From: Stieleria varia
GTDB lineage: Bacteria > Planctomycetota > Planctomycetia > Pirellulales > Pirellulaceae
DNA length: 64,000 nucleotides
Assembly: GCF_038443385.1 (NCBI RefSeq)
Contig: NZ_CP151726.1
Location: 4,898,001 to 4,962,000, forward strand
Direction of reading: 5' to 3'
Positions 56,141 to 64,000 of this stretch are shown piece by piece (the first letter of the stretch is position 1; every line of letters starts with the position of its first letter). The translations under genes were made by a program, and so were the position numbers. The notes below the pieces were generated by a model. It did not search any database, was not told the DNA's origin, and saw only the letters and a list, made by a program, of their open reading frames with translations.

Positions 56141-57715
56141 TAATCCTGGGCTGAACTAAACTTGGCGTTGACATTGTTTTTTCAGTCCATGTTTTTGTTC
56201 CATGCATCGCAATCAAAGTGAGCCTCAGGCGCTAGCCGTGGGCCGGCACCACAATCCGCCTCAGGCCCACGGCTAGCGCCTGAGGCTCACTGGGGCCACC
56301 AGCTGCGCCGGCAGTAGGGCTAATCCTGGGCTGAACTAAACTTGGCGTTGACATTGTTTTTTCAGTCCATGTTTTTGTTCCATGCATCGCAATCAAAGTG
56401 AGCCTCAGGCGCTAGCCGTGGGCCGGCACCACAATCCGCCTCAGGCCCACGGCTAGCGCCTGAGGCTCACTGGGGCCACCAGCTGCGCCGGCAGTAGGGC
56501 TAATCCTGGGCTGATCAAAACTTGGCGTTGACATTGTTTTTTCAGTCCATGTTTTTGTTCCATGCATCGCAATCAAAGTGAGCCTCAGGCGCTAGCCGTG
56601 GGCCGGCACCACAATCCGCCTCAGGCCCACGGCTAGCGCCTGAGGCTCACTGGGGGCCACCAGCTGCGCCGGCAGTAGGGATAATCCTGGGCTGAACAAA
56701 ACTTGGCGTTGACATTGTTATTCAGTTCATGTTTTTGTTTCATGCATCGCAATCAAAGTGAGCCTCAGGCGCTAGCCGTGGGCCGGCACCACAATCCGCC
56801 TCAGGCCCACGGCTAGCGCCTGAGGCTCACTGGGGCCACCAGCTGCGCCGGCAGTAGGGCTAATCCTGGGCTGATCAAAACTTGGCGTTGACATTGTTTT
56901 TTCAGTCCATGTTTTTGTTCCATGCATCGCAATCAAAGTGAGCCTCAGGCGCTAGCCGTGGGCCGGCACCACAATCCGCCTCAGGCCCACGGCTAGCGCC
57001 TGAGGCTCACTGGGGGCCACCAGCTGCGCCGGCAGTAGGGATAATCCTGGGCTGTACTAAACTTGGCGTTGACATTGTTTTTCAGTTCATGTTTTTGTTT
57101 CATGCGTCGCAATCAAAGTGAGCCTCAGGCGCTAGCCGTGGGCCGGCACCACAATCCGCCTCAGGCCCACGGCTAGCGCCTGAGGCTCACTGGGGCCACC
57201 AGCTGCGCCGGCAGTAGGGATAATCCTGGGCTGAACAAAACTTGGCGTTGACATTGTTTTTCAGTTCATGTTTTTGTTTCATGCGTCGCAATCAAAGTGA
57301 GCCTCAGGCGCTAGCCGTGGGCCGGCACCACAATCCGCCTCAGGCCCACGGCTAGCGCCTGAGGCTCACTGGGGGCCACCAGCTGCGTCGGCAGTAGGGA
57401 TAATCCTGGGCTGAACAAAACTTGGCGTTGACATTGTTTTTCAGTTCATGTTTTTGTTTCATGCGTCGCAATCAAAGTGAGCCTCAGGCGCTAGCCGTGG
57501 GCCGGCACCACAATCCGCCTCAGGCCCACGGCTAGCGCCTGAGGCTCACTGGGGGCCACCAGCTGCGCCGGCAGTAGGGATAATCCTGGGCTGATCAAAA
57601 CTTGGCGTTGACATTGTTTTCCAGTTCATGTTTTTGTTTCATGCGTCGCAATCAAAGTGAGCCTCAGGCGCTAGCCGTGGGCCGGCACCACAATCCGCCT
57701 CAGGCCCACGGCTAG
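56141..57715. repeat. Hairpin array 2, left part: units 1 to 9 (ninth interrupted)
   Basis: Eight complete ~180-bp units and most of a ninth follow one another from about 56141. Each has the same 26-base inverted arms as in array 1. Units 1, 2, 3 and 5 share CAGTCCATG and TTCCATGCATCG. Unit 4 is a variant with TTATTCAGTTCATG. Units 6 onward share CAGTTCATG and TTTCATGCGTCG. This ordered distribution is what local duplication would give. The array stops at CTAG 57712-57715, where an insertion sequence begins. Confidence 0.92.
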
Positions 57716-59448
57716 TCCGGATATTGCATCCATCGGTTATTGACGCGGGGTTGCGAGTTCGATACGTCCGCTTTTGGGAAATGATTTGATTTTGATGGGG
57801 GCTTTCGCAGCGCCGCGCAGAAGGCCCCCCCTCCCCCAAGCGAATGATTCGCTTCGTGGTTGCGTTTTCCTCGAGGGTTGCCGCCCTTAGTCGCTTCGGC
57901 AAAGACGCGCCATGACTTCGTTAAAGAGACTCGCGCTAGGGCAGTGAGTCGGAAGGTGAAAAATCACTCGCCGACAAGTCACGCGCACTCGCGCGGCAAT
58001 CTTGAACAGACGCAAGCGGATCGTATCCACACGCATCCGAGCATGTGTAGTGCCCTGAAGTGCCAACCGGCGGATTCCGTCGACCAACACATACGCCAAC
58101 GACGACAGAATCAAACGAAACTGATTGGCCATGAAGTCTGTGCAGCTGGTTCGATCGGCAAACAAACACATCTGTTGTTCCTTGATCCGATTCTCCATTT
58201 CACAACGCTGACAATAACGTTCTCGATAGAAATCCTTCGGGTTCCAAGCAACACTGCAGATCGTTCCAGGATCGAGGATTTGTCGAACCTGTTTGCCGTC
58301 CACGCGAGGGCGATGATAAGTCGGCTCGACGATCCCTTGGGCACTGGGCAGGTTTGTCACGACGAAACGCGGGTTGGCTCCCTTGTCGCCGTGCTCCGCC
58401 TTGCCGAGAACCCAGCGATGACGGTCCCATGTTTCCTGAGTGCGATAACGGAACCACTTGAAAAGCGTTCGCGTGGATTTAAATTTCAAATGCTCAAGTC
58501 GAGCACGGGTCATTTCGCAGGCAATATTGCGGATCAAGACGTTGTTCTTGGGCAATCCGAAGACATAGTAGACGTCGTTTTTATCGCACCAACGCATGAG
58601 TCTTTCATCAGAATATCCGCCATCGCCACGTAAAATGATTTTCGTCTCCGGCCATCGCGAACGAATCTTTTGAACCAGCAGTTTGGTCACCGCGCGAGCG
58701 TGATGGGCTGCGCCAAAACTGCTGGGACGTAAGTAGGCGACAAGCAACTGATAGCCACAGAACACGTACAGCGGCAGAAAACAGTGGCCGTCGTAGAATC
58801 CATTGAAGTAGTTTTTGTCTTGATTGCCGTGCGTCGGATCATCTGTGGCATCATAGTCCAAGGTGATTTCTTCGGGCGGTTTCTCGTAGCTGTCCAGAAA
58901 GGTGTTTACGATTTCTTCGTGGATAGCCAGCATCGCTTTGCGATCGACACGATTTTCGAAACGTGAATGCGTTGACGGACTGGCCAAAGGAACGTGTTCG
59001 TCGCTGTCATAGTCATTCTGTGCAGGCGTGCGTCCGGCAGCGACTTGAAAGGCTGCATCATGCCGCAAGTGGGCGTGATCGTTGCCGTCCTCGTAGCCTG
59101 CCGCAATTCCAAAGATACGACTGGTCAGGATCTCGGCCTGCGGATGTGCGGTGTAGATAGGATCGCGTGGATCGGCAATACAAGCGTCGACTCGGCGGAT
59201 CAGGCCGAGTCGTTGATCGACTTCGCGAAGCAGTAGCAATCCGGCGTCGGACGTGAGCGTTCCGCCATCAAAATCAAACTCGACAGCTTGGCGACGGAGG
59301 CGTTTCAGTGCAGCTCGTTTTCGATTACGCTTTGTCATTGCCGAGAGCCTTGGGCTTGGGATGTGTGAAGTGTTGTAACTCCAATGCATACCAGGACTAA
59401 GGCTCTTGCGCTATAGGGGGAAACAAATTTTCGGATGCAATATCCGGG
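57716..59448 (-). mobile_element. IS1380-family insertion sequence
   Basis: This element of about 1.73 kb has inverted ends TCCGGATATTGCATCC (57716-57731) and GGATGCAATATCCGGG (59433-59448), with only the outermost base unmatched. CTAG flanks it at 57712-57715 and 59449-59452 (GCTAG if five bases are counted). The interrupted hairpin unit continues on the far side without loss, which confirms the boundaries. One transposase gene on the minus strand fills it. It looks intact and recent. Confidence 0.92.
57887..59338 (-). CDS. IS1380-family transposase
   Basis: This 483-residue DDE transposase cuts and joins the ends of the surrounding insertion sequence. The start at ATG 59338 is preferred because the family begins with a basic segment (MTKRNRKRAALKRLRRQAV). 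Likely catalytic acids lie in TLDYDATDDPTHG, ILRGDGGYSDERLMRW and the family signature DFYRERYCQRCEMENRIKEQ. The frame is uninterrupted and both ends of the element are present, so it is probably active. The nearby CTAG-flanked miniature elements have partly similar termini and could be mobilised by this enzyme. Confidence 0.93.
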   Translation of the reverse strand: MTKRNRKRAALKRLRRQAVEFDFDGGTLTSDAGLLLLREVDQRLGLIRRVDACIADPRDPIYTAHPQAEILTSRIFGIAAGYEDGNDHAHLRHDAAFQVAAGRTPAQNDYDSDEHVPLASPSTHSRFENRVDRKAMLAIHEEIVNTFLDSYEKPPEEITLDYDATDDPTHGNQDKNYFNGFYDGHCFLPLYVFCGYQLLVAYLRPSSFGAAHHARAVTKLLVQKIRSRWPETKIILRGDGGYSDERLMRWCDKNDVYYVFGLPKNNVLIRNIACEMTRARLEHLKFKSTRTLFKWFRYRTQETWDRHRWVLGKAEHGDKGANPRFVVTNLPSAQGIVEPTYHRPRVDGKQVRQILDPGTICSVAWNPKDFYRERYCQRCEMENRIKEQQMCLFADRTSCTDFMANQFRLILSSLAYVLVDGIRRLALQGTTHARMRVDTIRLRLFKIAARVRVTCRRVIFHLPTHCPSASLFNEVMARLCRSD

Positions 59449-59709
59449 CTAGCGCCTGAGGCTCACTGGGGCCACCAGCTTCGTCGGCAGTAGGGATAAT
59501 CCTGGGCTGAACAAAACTTGGCGTTGACATTGTTTTTCAGTTCATGTTTTTGTTTCATGCGTCGCAATCAAAGTGAGCCTCAGGCGCTAGCCGTGGGCCG
59601 GCACCACAATCCGCCTCAGGCCCACGGCTAGCGCCTGAGGCTCACTGGGGGCCACCAGCTGCGCCGGCAGTAGGGCTAATCCTGGGCTGAACTAAACTTG
59701 GCGTTGACA
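59449..59709. repeat. Hairpin array 2, right part: end of unit 9, unit 10 and a partial start
   Basis: After the insertion sequence the palindrome resumes at CTAG. The array completes unit 9, holds one full unit (about 59490-59680) and ends after a partial eleventh start (ACTTGGCGTTGACA). The total is ten hairpins. The segment from 59710 to the protease stop at 59880 contains no recognisable gene. Confidence 0.9.
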
Positions 59710-59879
59710 GGGATTTTGGTTTTGCAAGTTTTGTTCCGCGAAGCTCCTTCCGTCGAGCTTGTCTCGGCGGAGGAAACAACTGACGGCTACCTTCGCACGC
59801 CAACAGAATTTGCCCACCGTCCGCGAATCGCCGAAGGCGACTCACGGGCGGTGGGCAGGTGATCGAGCGACAGTGGCCT

Positions 59880-61649
59880 TCACTCGCCGGTGCGTTGACT
59901 GATCTGTGCGCTACTGCTCGCGAGCGATTCGATCGCTCGTTGCAGAACCACGTCTTCCTTGTCCGTCAGGATGCGTCCTGATTGGTCCGGTCGAGCCGCG
60001 ATGTAGGTTTCCTGATCGGGGTCGTTTTCCACTGCGATCGTCGGCAACACGCCGTTGAGACTGATCTCACGCCCCTTGGGCGAGTAGAACTTCGCCGTCG
60101 TCAGGCACAGCCCAAATTTAGCCGACTGCATGCGAAAGATACCTTGTACGCTGCCTTTGCCGTAGCTGCGCTGACCCACGATGCTGCCACGAGCACTGTC
60201 GGCGATGGCACCGGCAAAGATCTCACTGGCACTGGCGCTGTCGCCGTCGATCAGAACCGCCAGGGGAACGCTCCAGGTGTTTGCACGGTGTGCGACGTAG
60301 TCATAGTTCTCTCTCGCATTACGTCCGCGAGTGGTCACGATGCGACCGTTGTCGAGAAAGCGGTCTGCAACTTCGACGGCTGCCGACAACAGACCGCCGG
60401 GGTTGCCACGCACGTCCAACACAAGAGCTCGCATGCCTTGACGGTGCAGCTCCCACAACGCCCGTTCGACGTCGCGAGTGGTGGTCTTTTGAAAGTTGGT
60501 CAGTCGCAAGTATCCGATGCGTGTGACCGGATCAACAAGGTGAACGTTCTCCACACAAGGAACTTCCACGCGGCGACGCTCAACGGACAATTCGCGAGGA
60601 CGACCGTTGCGGTCCACCACCGTCAAGGAAACTTCGCTGTGCTCGGGGCCACGCAGCAGATCAGCCGCAACATCGGGATTGGTTTGTTTGGTGTGAGCGG
60701 TTTCGACGCGAATGATCTTTTCGCCCGCCATGATGCCTGCTTCTGCGGCCGGTCCACCGGGGATCACCGACAGGATTTGCAACGCGTCAGAGCTCGTTTT
60801 CAATTCGATTCCGAGACCGACAAAGTTTCCTTCGATGTTCGAGAACATTTCATCGAGTTGGTCGCCCGACAACAAACGGGTGTAGGGATCCAGAGTCGAC
60901 ACCGCGCCACTGACGTACTCCAAGATCACCGCCGTGGGACTGAGCCCGATTTCGGCGTTTGCCATTTCGGCGACCAGTGCAACCGTGCCACGAAGATCAT
61001 AACGGTTGTTCGATGGACGTTGCGAGATGCGTTGGTGGATACCCAAGCGGAACTCTTCCACGGCTTCACGAGCAACGTCGCTGTCGAGGCTCAGTTGGTT
61101 GTCGATAAACTTCTGCTGCGTCAATGCGATCTCAAGTGCTGCGGTGCCATGCAACAAGATTCGTGGCAATTGCGTCGTTTCGACGTAGTGCGTTTCCAAG
61201 TTGGCGAGGATCTCGGAGTAAAGATCCAACGCTTCTGCGGCGCTAAGCGTCTTGGTTGCTTCCAAGAAGCTTTGATCGACATAGCGACGGTTGACATCGT
61301 AATGCAGTCGGCTGATCACCAACCGTTGATACAGCGTGCGGCTCTCTGGAAAATCACGCGAGGCTTTCTCGTAGTGGCGGATCGCTTCGTTCCACTTACG
61401 CGCCGACTCCAAAGCCAACCCGGCGTCGATCGCCCGCTGCTCTTTGGAAAGCTCGATCGGGGTCGCCTGTGAGATCACGGGCGACTTGGTGAGCTGACCA
61501 TCGGTTGACGAATCAAACGCCGGCGGTTGGATCGTGATGGGCGGTTGCGCACTTGCTCGATTGTCTGCCCCCATGGAAGACAAACAGAGCGTACAGAGTG
61601 CTAGACCAGCCCAAACCCGTGCGAATCGCGACATGCGTGAAATGTCCAT
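59880..61649 (-). CDS. S41-family C-terminal processing protease with PDZ domain
   Basis: This 589-residue periplasmic serine protease belongs to the tail-specific/CtpA family. The ATG at 61649 is chosen because a signal peptide (FARVWAGLALCTLCLSSMGA) follows; a GTG at 61700 is possible. A tetratricopeptide-like helical region (about 60-200) precedes a PDZ domain (FVGLGIELKTSSDALQI through GPAAEAGIMAGEKII). The catalytic core has DVRGNPGGLLSAAVEVAD, the nucleophile Ser in SASASEIFAGAI and the catalytic Lys in SYGKGSVQ. It probably trims or degrades exported proteins. It is monocistronic. Confidence 0.92.
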   Translation of the reverse strand: MDISRMSRFARVWAGLALCTLCLSSMGADNRASAQPPITIQPPAFDSSTDGQLTKSPVISQATPIELSKEQRAIDAGLALESARKWNEAIRHYEKASRDFPESRTLYQRLVISRLHYDVNRRYVDQSFLEATKTLSAAEALDLYSEILANLETHYVETTQLPRILLHGTAALEIALTQQKFIDNQLSLDSDVAREAVEEFRLGIHQRISQRPSNNRYDLRGTVALVAEMANAEIGLSPTAVILEYVSGAVSTLDPYTRLLSGDQLDEMFSNIEGNFVGLGIELKTSSDALQILSVIPGGPAAEAGIMAGEKIIRVETAHTKQTNPDVAADLLRGPEHSEVSLTVVDRNGRPRELSVERRRVEVPCVENVHLVDPVTRIGYLRLTNFQKTTTRDVERALWELHRQGMRALVLDVRGNPGGLLSAAVEVADRFLDNGRIVTTRGRNARENYDYVAHRANTWSVPLAVLIDGDSASASEIFAGAIADSARGSIVGQRSYGKGSVQGIFRMQSAKFGLCLTTAKFYSPKGREISLNGVLPTIAVENDPDQETYIAARPDQSGRILTDKEDVVLQRAIESLASSSAQISQRTGE

Positions 61650-62202
61650 CGAGTGTCTTGGGGAGGGAGTCCGCGGAGCCAACTGAGGAGGCTTCGACAC
61701 GCGGCCGCATCTGACACTCGAGTACGTGCGGCCACGGGAATATAGGTCACAAAAGATGCCCGGTCAAAAAACCGCGCGATGAGCAACCCAGTCAGACCGA
61801 ACAACCCGCACGACCTCGCAAAATGCGAATCAATTGTGCCGGATGCTCTTCTCGCTCCGCCCATTGGTGCCGTCAAGGAGCTGAATTTGATCAAGAAAAA
61901 ATCTGATTTGTTGATCCCAATCCAGCATGGCAACGTGGTTGAGCTGTGCTCATCACCGCCGCGCCTCCCTGAGCGTTGACGCTCGGAGTTCCCGAGCGCC
62001 CTGGCCTCGCCGGAAATCCTCCGGCAAGCCAACGATACGCAGTGTCCCCAGCAAAGAAAACGGTTGTGTCGGGGAAATTGCCAGGATTGTTGTTGCGGGT
62101 CTCTGCAGTCTCTGCACATCCGCCGCCACGCGATAGCGTCCGGCCGCATGGTTGCGTTATCAAACACTGGGAGGTGACATCCGCTTGGATACGTTGAGCT
62201 GT
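61650..62202. other. Non-coding gap with a short repeat fragment
   Basis: The protease upstream region. Near 62120-62145 there is a fragment of the family-3 core (CGCCACGCGATAGCGTCCGG). A 66-codon frame at 61779-61979 has no clear ribosome-binding site or composition support and is not called. Nothing else is recognised. Confidence 0.5.
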
Positions 62203-62280
62203 TGCGTCTTTTTGGGTTTGCGCAAGTTTATGTCCCTACTGCCGACGCAACTGGTCGCCCCAGTGAGCCTCAGGCGCTAG

Positions 62281-62397
62281 CGGGCCGTTGATTTAGTGAG
62301 CCGCGACTCGTAAGCGGCCGGGCCTACCGCATTGCCCGGTGCCTTACGGCCCACGGCTCACCCTTGCGTTCCCAATTTCGATTAAATCAACAGGCCA
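62281..62397. mobile_element. Family-4 CTAG element, copy B
   Basis: This 117-bp element, in inverted orientation to 42134-42250, lies between CTAG 62277-62280 and CTAG 62398-62401. The ends are CGGGCCGTTGATTTAGTGAG and ATTAAATCAACAGGCCA. It is inserted in the palindrome centre of the hairpin element. Confidence 0.85.
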
Positions 62398-62401
62398 CTA
62401 G

Positions 62402-62577
62402 CCGTGGATTATTCGTCAGCCGGCACGCGATAGCGTCCGGTTTCCGATTACAGGCGTGAGAACCGGGCGCTATCGCGTGGCGGCTGATAGGCGCAGACTG
62501 TTTTCGTGCCAATCCGTGTAAACCGTTTGGTGCAAACGTATTGCGAAGACTGTCGTCAGTGGCGTGAATAATCCGGG
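62402..62577. mobile_element. Family-3 CTAG element, copy C
   Basis: This 176-bp element, in inverted orientation to copies A and B, lies between CTAG 62398-62401 and CTAG 62578-62581. It has CCGTGGATTATT at one end and AATAATCCGGG at the other. It is adjacent to family-4 copy B inside the hairpin element. Confidence 0.85.
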
Positions 62578-62702
62578 CTAGCGCCTGAGGCGGATTGTGG
62601 TGCCGGCCCACGGCTAGCGCCTGAGGCTCACTTTGATTGCGATGCAGGGAACGAAAACATGGACTGAAAAAACAATGTCAACCCCAAACTTTGAGCAGTC
62701 CA

Positions 62703-63377
62703 GGCCAGCGCCGACTGCTCACTAAATCGACAGCTCGACACCGACTTCCCATAACCCCTATTCTGCCCAGGCCGACACATCGAGAAGGCGTCCCAATGCC
62801 CCCATTCGCTTCCCTCTGCCAAGTCACCGTAAACCTCCTGTTTTGAAAGATCAAAAAAAAGTTTTCCACAGTGACTTTTCCGTCTGCGGTGATCAGGGAG
62901 CGGCAATTCTTCACTAACCCTTCATGGTCATTGGGCTTACGTCAGTCCGACCGCCCAAGTTTCCACTCCGCCCCGATTGATCACAGGGGGCACAAGTCTT
63001 TTGCTACTATACAGTTAGGATATCCATTTGTTTTTGATTGACAGGATCAAAGCAATCCCTAAGATTCCCCGCGTCGCCCACATTTAGTGAGTTGCGCCCA
63101 AAAAGGCACTACGGGTAGTGACGGCATTGCCGATTACGGAGACCTTTTGGTAACAACTTATGCACAGGTTTAAACTTTAGGGTTTGGGCACGCATCGCAA
63201 TTGAGGCAAGCCGCAATGAGGCACCCCCATATGTGATGCTGTTCATCGCCATGCGATGGTCGACCAACTGTTCATTTTTCTTTCTGTTCACACCGACCGG
63301 CAACGCAAGGAAGCGAAGAGATTCTCTCGCGGTCGCGTTGTAGGTCCCCCAAGGATGACTAAAGGAGTCTGTAAGAG
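62703..63377. other. Long leader/upstream region of the ribonucleotide reductase gene
   Basis: About 675 bases without a gene. A perfect match to the DnaA-box consensus TTATNCACA lies at 63158-63166 (TTATGCACA), and a near match TTTTCCACA at about 62867-62875. The ribosome-binding site GGAG is at 63364-63367. I looked for a cobalamin riboswitch and for paired NrdR boxes and found neither. Confidence 0.45.
63158..63166 (+). promoter_or_regulatory. Candidate DnaA box upstream of the ribonucleotide reductase gene
   Basis: TTATGCACA fits TTATNCACA exactly, about 212 bases before the start codon. In Escherichia coli DnaA regulates nrdAB, so such a site is plausible here. A single nine-base match is weak evidence. 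Confidence 0.3.
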
Positions 63378-64000
63378 ATGGCCACCGTAATGCCCTTGTC
63401 AGCAACTGAGCCCGCCCGATCCTCCGACATGGATCCGGCACTTGAGAAAGTCAACAATCAGCACGGAGTGGAGTACGCAGAGACCCAGTTCGGAACTCGT
63501 CTGCGTGAGAAGGGCCGTAGCGGCCTGAAGGTCAAGCCAACGTTTTGCCCAGTCAACGACCAAACACCATTTGCTACCAAACAATGGGAACTGCGTTCGG
63601 CAGCGATTAAAGACGAGAATGGAAACGCGTTGTTCGAGCAGAACAATTGTGAGATCCCCGCCGACTGGTCCCAGTTGGCCACCAACGTCGTGGTCAGCAA
63701 GTATTTCTATGGTGACCCGAGTACCGACGGAGAGCGTGAGCGAAGCGTCCGGCAGTTGATTCACCGCGTGACCCGAACGATCGCCGACTGGGGTCTGGCC
63801 GACGGATACTTTGACACCCCCGCCGACGGCGAGAACTTCTATCGCGATCTGACTTGGTTGTGTCTGCACCAGCACGGTGCGTTCAACAGCCCGGTTTGGT
63901 TCAATGTCGGCCTGTACCACCAGTACGGCGTGACGGGATCCAAGTGCAACTGGGCGTGGGATGCTGAGGCAAAGACCACTTTCCAGCCAGAGAATCCCTA
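63378..64000 (+). CDS. nrdJ: Adenosylcobalamin-dependent (class II) ribonucleotide reductase, N-terminal part
   Basis: The gene runs off the window after about 207 codons. The enzyme reduces ribonucleotides to deoxyribonucleotides with a B12-derived radical and works with or without oxygen. The ATG at 63378 follows GGAG by ten bases. The visible segment carries signatures of the long class II enzymes: VVVSKYFYGDP, then the finger LTWLCLHQHGAFNSPVWFN and GLYHQYGVTGSKCNWAW. The radical-forming Cys and substrate loops lie beyond the window. The substrate-binding N-terminal portion is intact as far as seen. Confidence 0.93.
   Translation, partial: MATVMPLSATEPARSSDMDPALEKVNNQHGVEYAETQFGTRLREKGRSGLKVKPTFCPVNDQTPFATKQWELRSAAIKDENGNALFEQNNCEIPADWSQLATNVVVSKYFYGDPSTDGERERSVRQLIHRVTRTIADWGLADGYFDTPADGENFYRDLTWLCLHQHGAFNSPVWFNVGLYHQYGVTGSKCNWAWDAEAKTTFQPENP

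Larger units (their letters stand above)
62203..62702. mobile_element. Single-unit hairpin element split by two CTAG elements
   Basis: Read on the minus strand, this is one copy of the hairpin element. Its left terminus TGGACTGCTCAAAGTTTGG is at 62702-62684 and its unit runs down to CTAG 62578-62581. After the interruption it continues from CTAG 62277-62280 to a tail (CATAAACTTGCGCAAACCCA) identical to that of array 1. Between lie family 3 (62402-62577) and family 4 (62281-62397), joined through CTAG 62398-62401. This is the unamplified form of the array element. Confidence 0.85.

Noticed and set aside
56141-57715. CRISPR array
   Set aside because: Units are ~180 bp and wholly repeated, without unique spacers, and no cas genes are present.
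57860-58633. Open frame of 257 codons on the plus strand within the insertion sequence
   Set aside because: Antisense to the transposase; IS1380 elements normally code one protein.
59982-61472. Long open frame (496 codons) on the plus strand
   Set aside because: It is antisense to the S41 protease, whose PDZ and catalytic motifs are clear. The translation has no recognisable motif; the frame is open because of the codon bias of the real gene.
61779-61979. 66-codon open frame upstream of the protease
   Set aside because: No ribosome-binding site, no recognisable sequence, and it lies in repeat-rich non-coding DNA.
62703-63377. Cobalamin riboswitch or NrdR boxes in front of the B12-dependent reductase
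   Set aside because: I could not find the conserved B12-box core or a pair of NrdR-type palindromes.
1-64000. tRNA and rRNA genes
   Set aside because: I scanned for T-loop and anticodon-arm patterns and for conserved rRNA segments and found none I could support; a covariance search would be decisive.

Overview
The window looks like a chromosomal segment of a planctomycete, most likely a Rhodopirellula-like member of the Pirellulaceae. The basis is its protein families: a c-type cytochrome/DUF6797/beta-propeller fusion, a di-haem DUF1111 oxidoreductase, a PilZ-type regulator, many secreted proteins of unknown function, and a class II ribonucleotide reductase. Gene density is moderate. Intergenic spaces are large and filled with small inverted-repeat elements. 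This taxonomic placement is inference from gene content, not from a search.

Layout. 1-4.05 kb: RND efflux pair (adaptor plus permease, the permease cut by the window edge). 4.6-9.2 kb: di-haem oxidoreductase, PilZ protein, outer-membrane beta-barrel, small basic protein. 9.77-19.5 kb: aroH chorismate mutase with an unknown partner, zinc-ribbon membrane proteins, an RraB-type protein, a 1101-residue cytochrome fusion, an alpha/beta hydrolase, a TIGR03032 protein and DUF2200. 20.2-41.1 kb: a biosynthetic island. A full reducing type I PKS module (KS-AT-DH-ER-KR-ACP) is followed 9 bases later by an NRPS module (C-A-PCP-TE). An orphan FtsX/MacB-like permease lies upstream on the same strand. The island is flanked on both sides by two clearly paralogous secreted proteins. 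42.4-50.97 kb: SWIM/SNF2 helicase, 2Fe-2S ferredoxin, DUF255 thioredoxin-like protein and a two-lobed hydrolase. 52-56 kb: DoxX, DUF1579 and a secreted glycoside hydrolase. 59.9-61.6 kb: S41 C-terminal processing protease. 63.4-64 kb: start of the B12-dependent ribonucleotide reductase.

Mobile DNA. At least four families of small (113-176 bp) inverted-repeat elements sit between CTAG tetranucleotides. A fifth element contains a ~180-bp hairpin unit, amplified to five tandem copies at 51.0-51.9 kb and ten at 56.1-59.7 kb. An IS1380-type insertion sequence (57716-59448, CTAG on both sides) has landed in the tenfold array. At least three independent insertions have hit the same CTAG in the centre of that palindrome. 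The elements are nested inside one another, which gives a relative insertion order.

The PKS and NRPS probably make one product: a reduced polyketide acyl chain joined to one amino acid and released by the thioesterase. The amino acid, chain length and biological role cannot be read from the sequence. The flanking paralogs, the permease and an SppA-like protein that appears to lack its catalytic residues are candidates for accessory roles, by position only.
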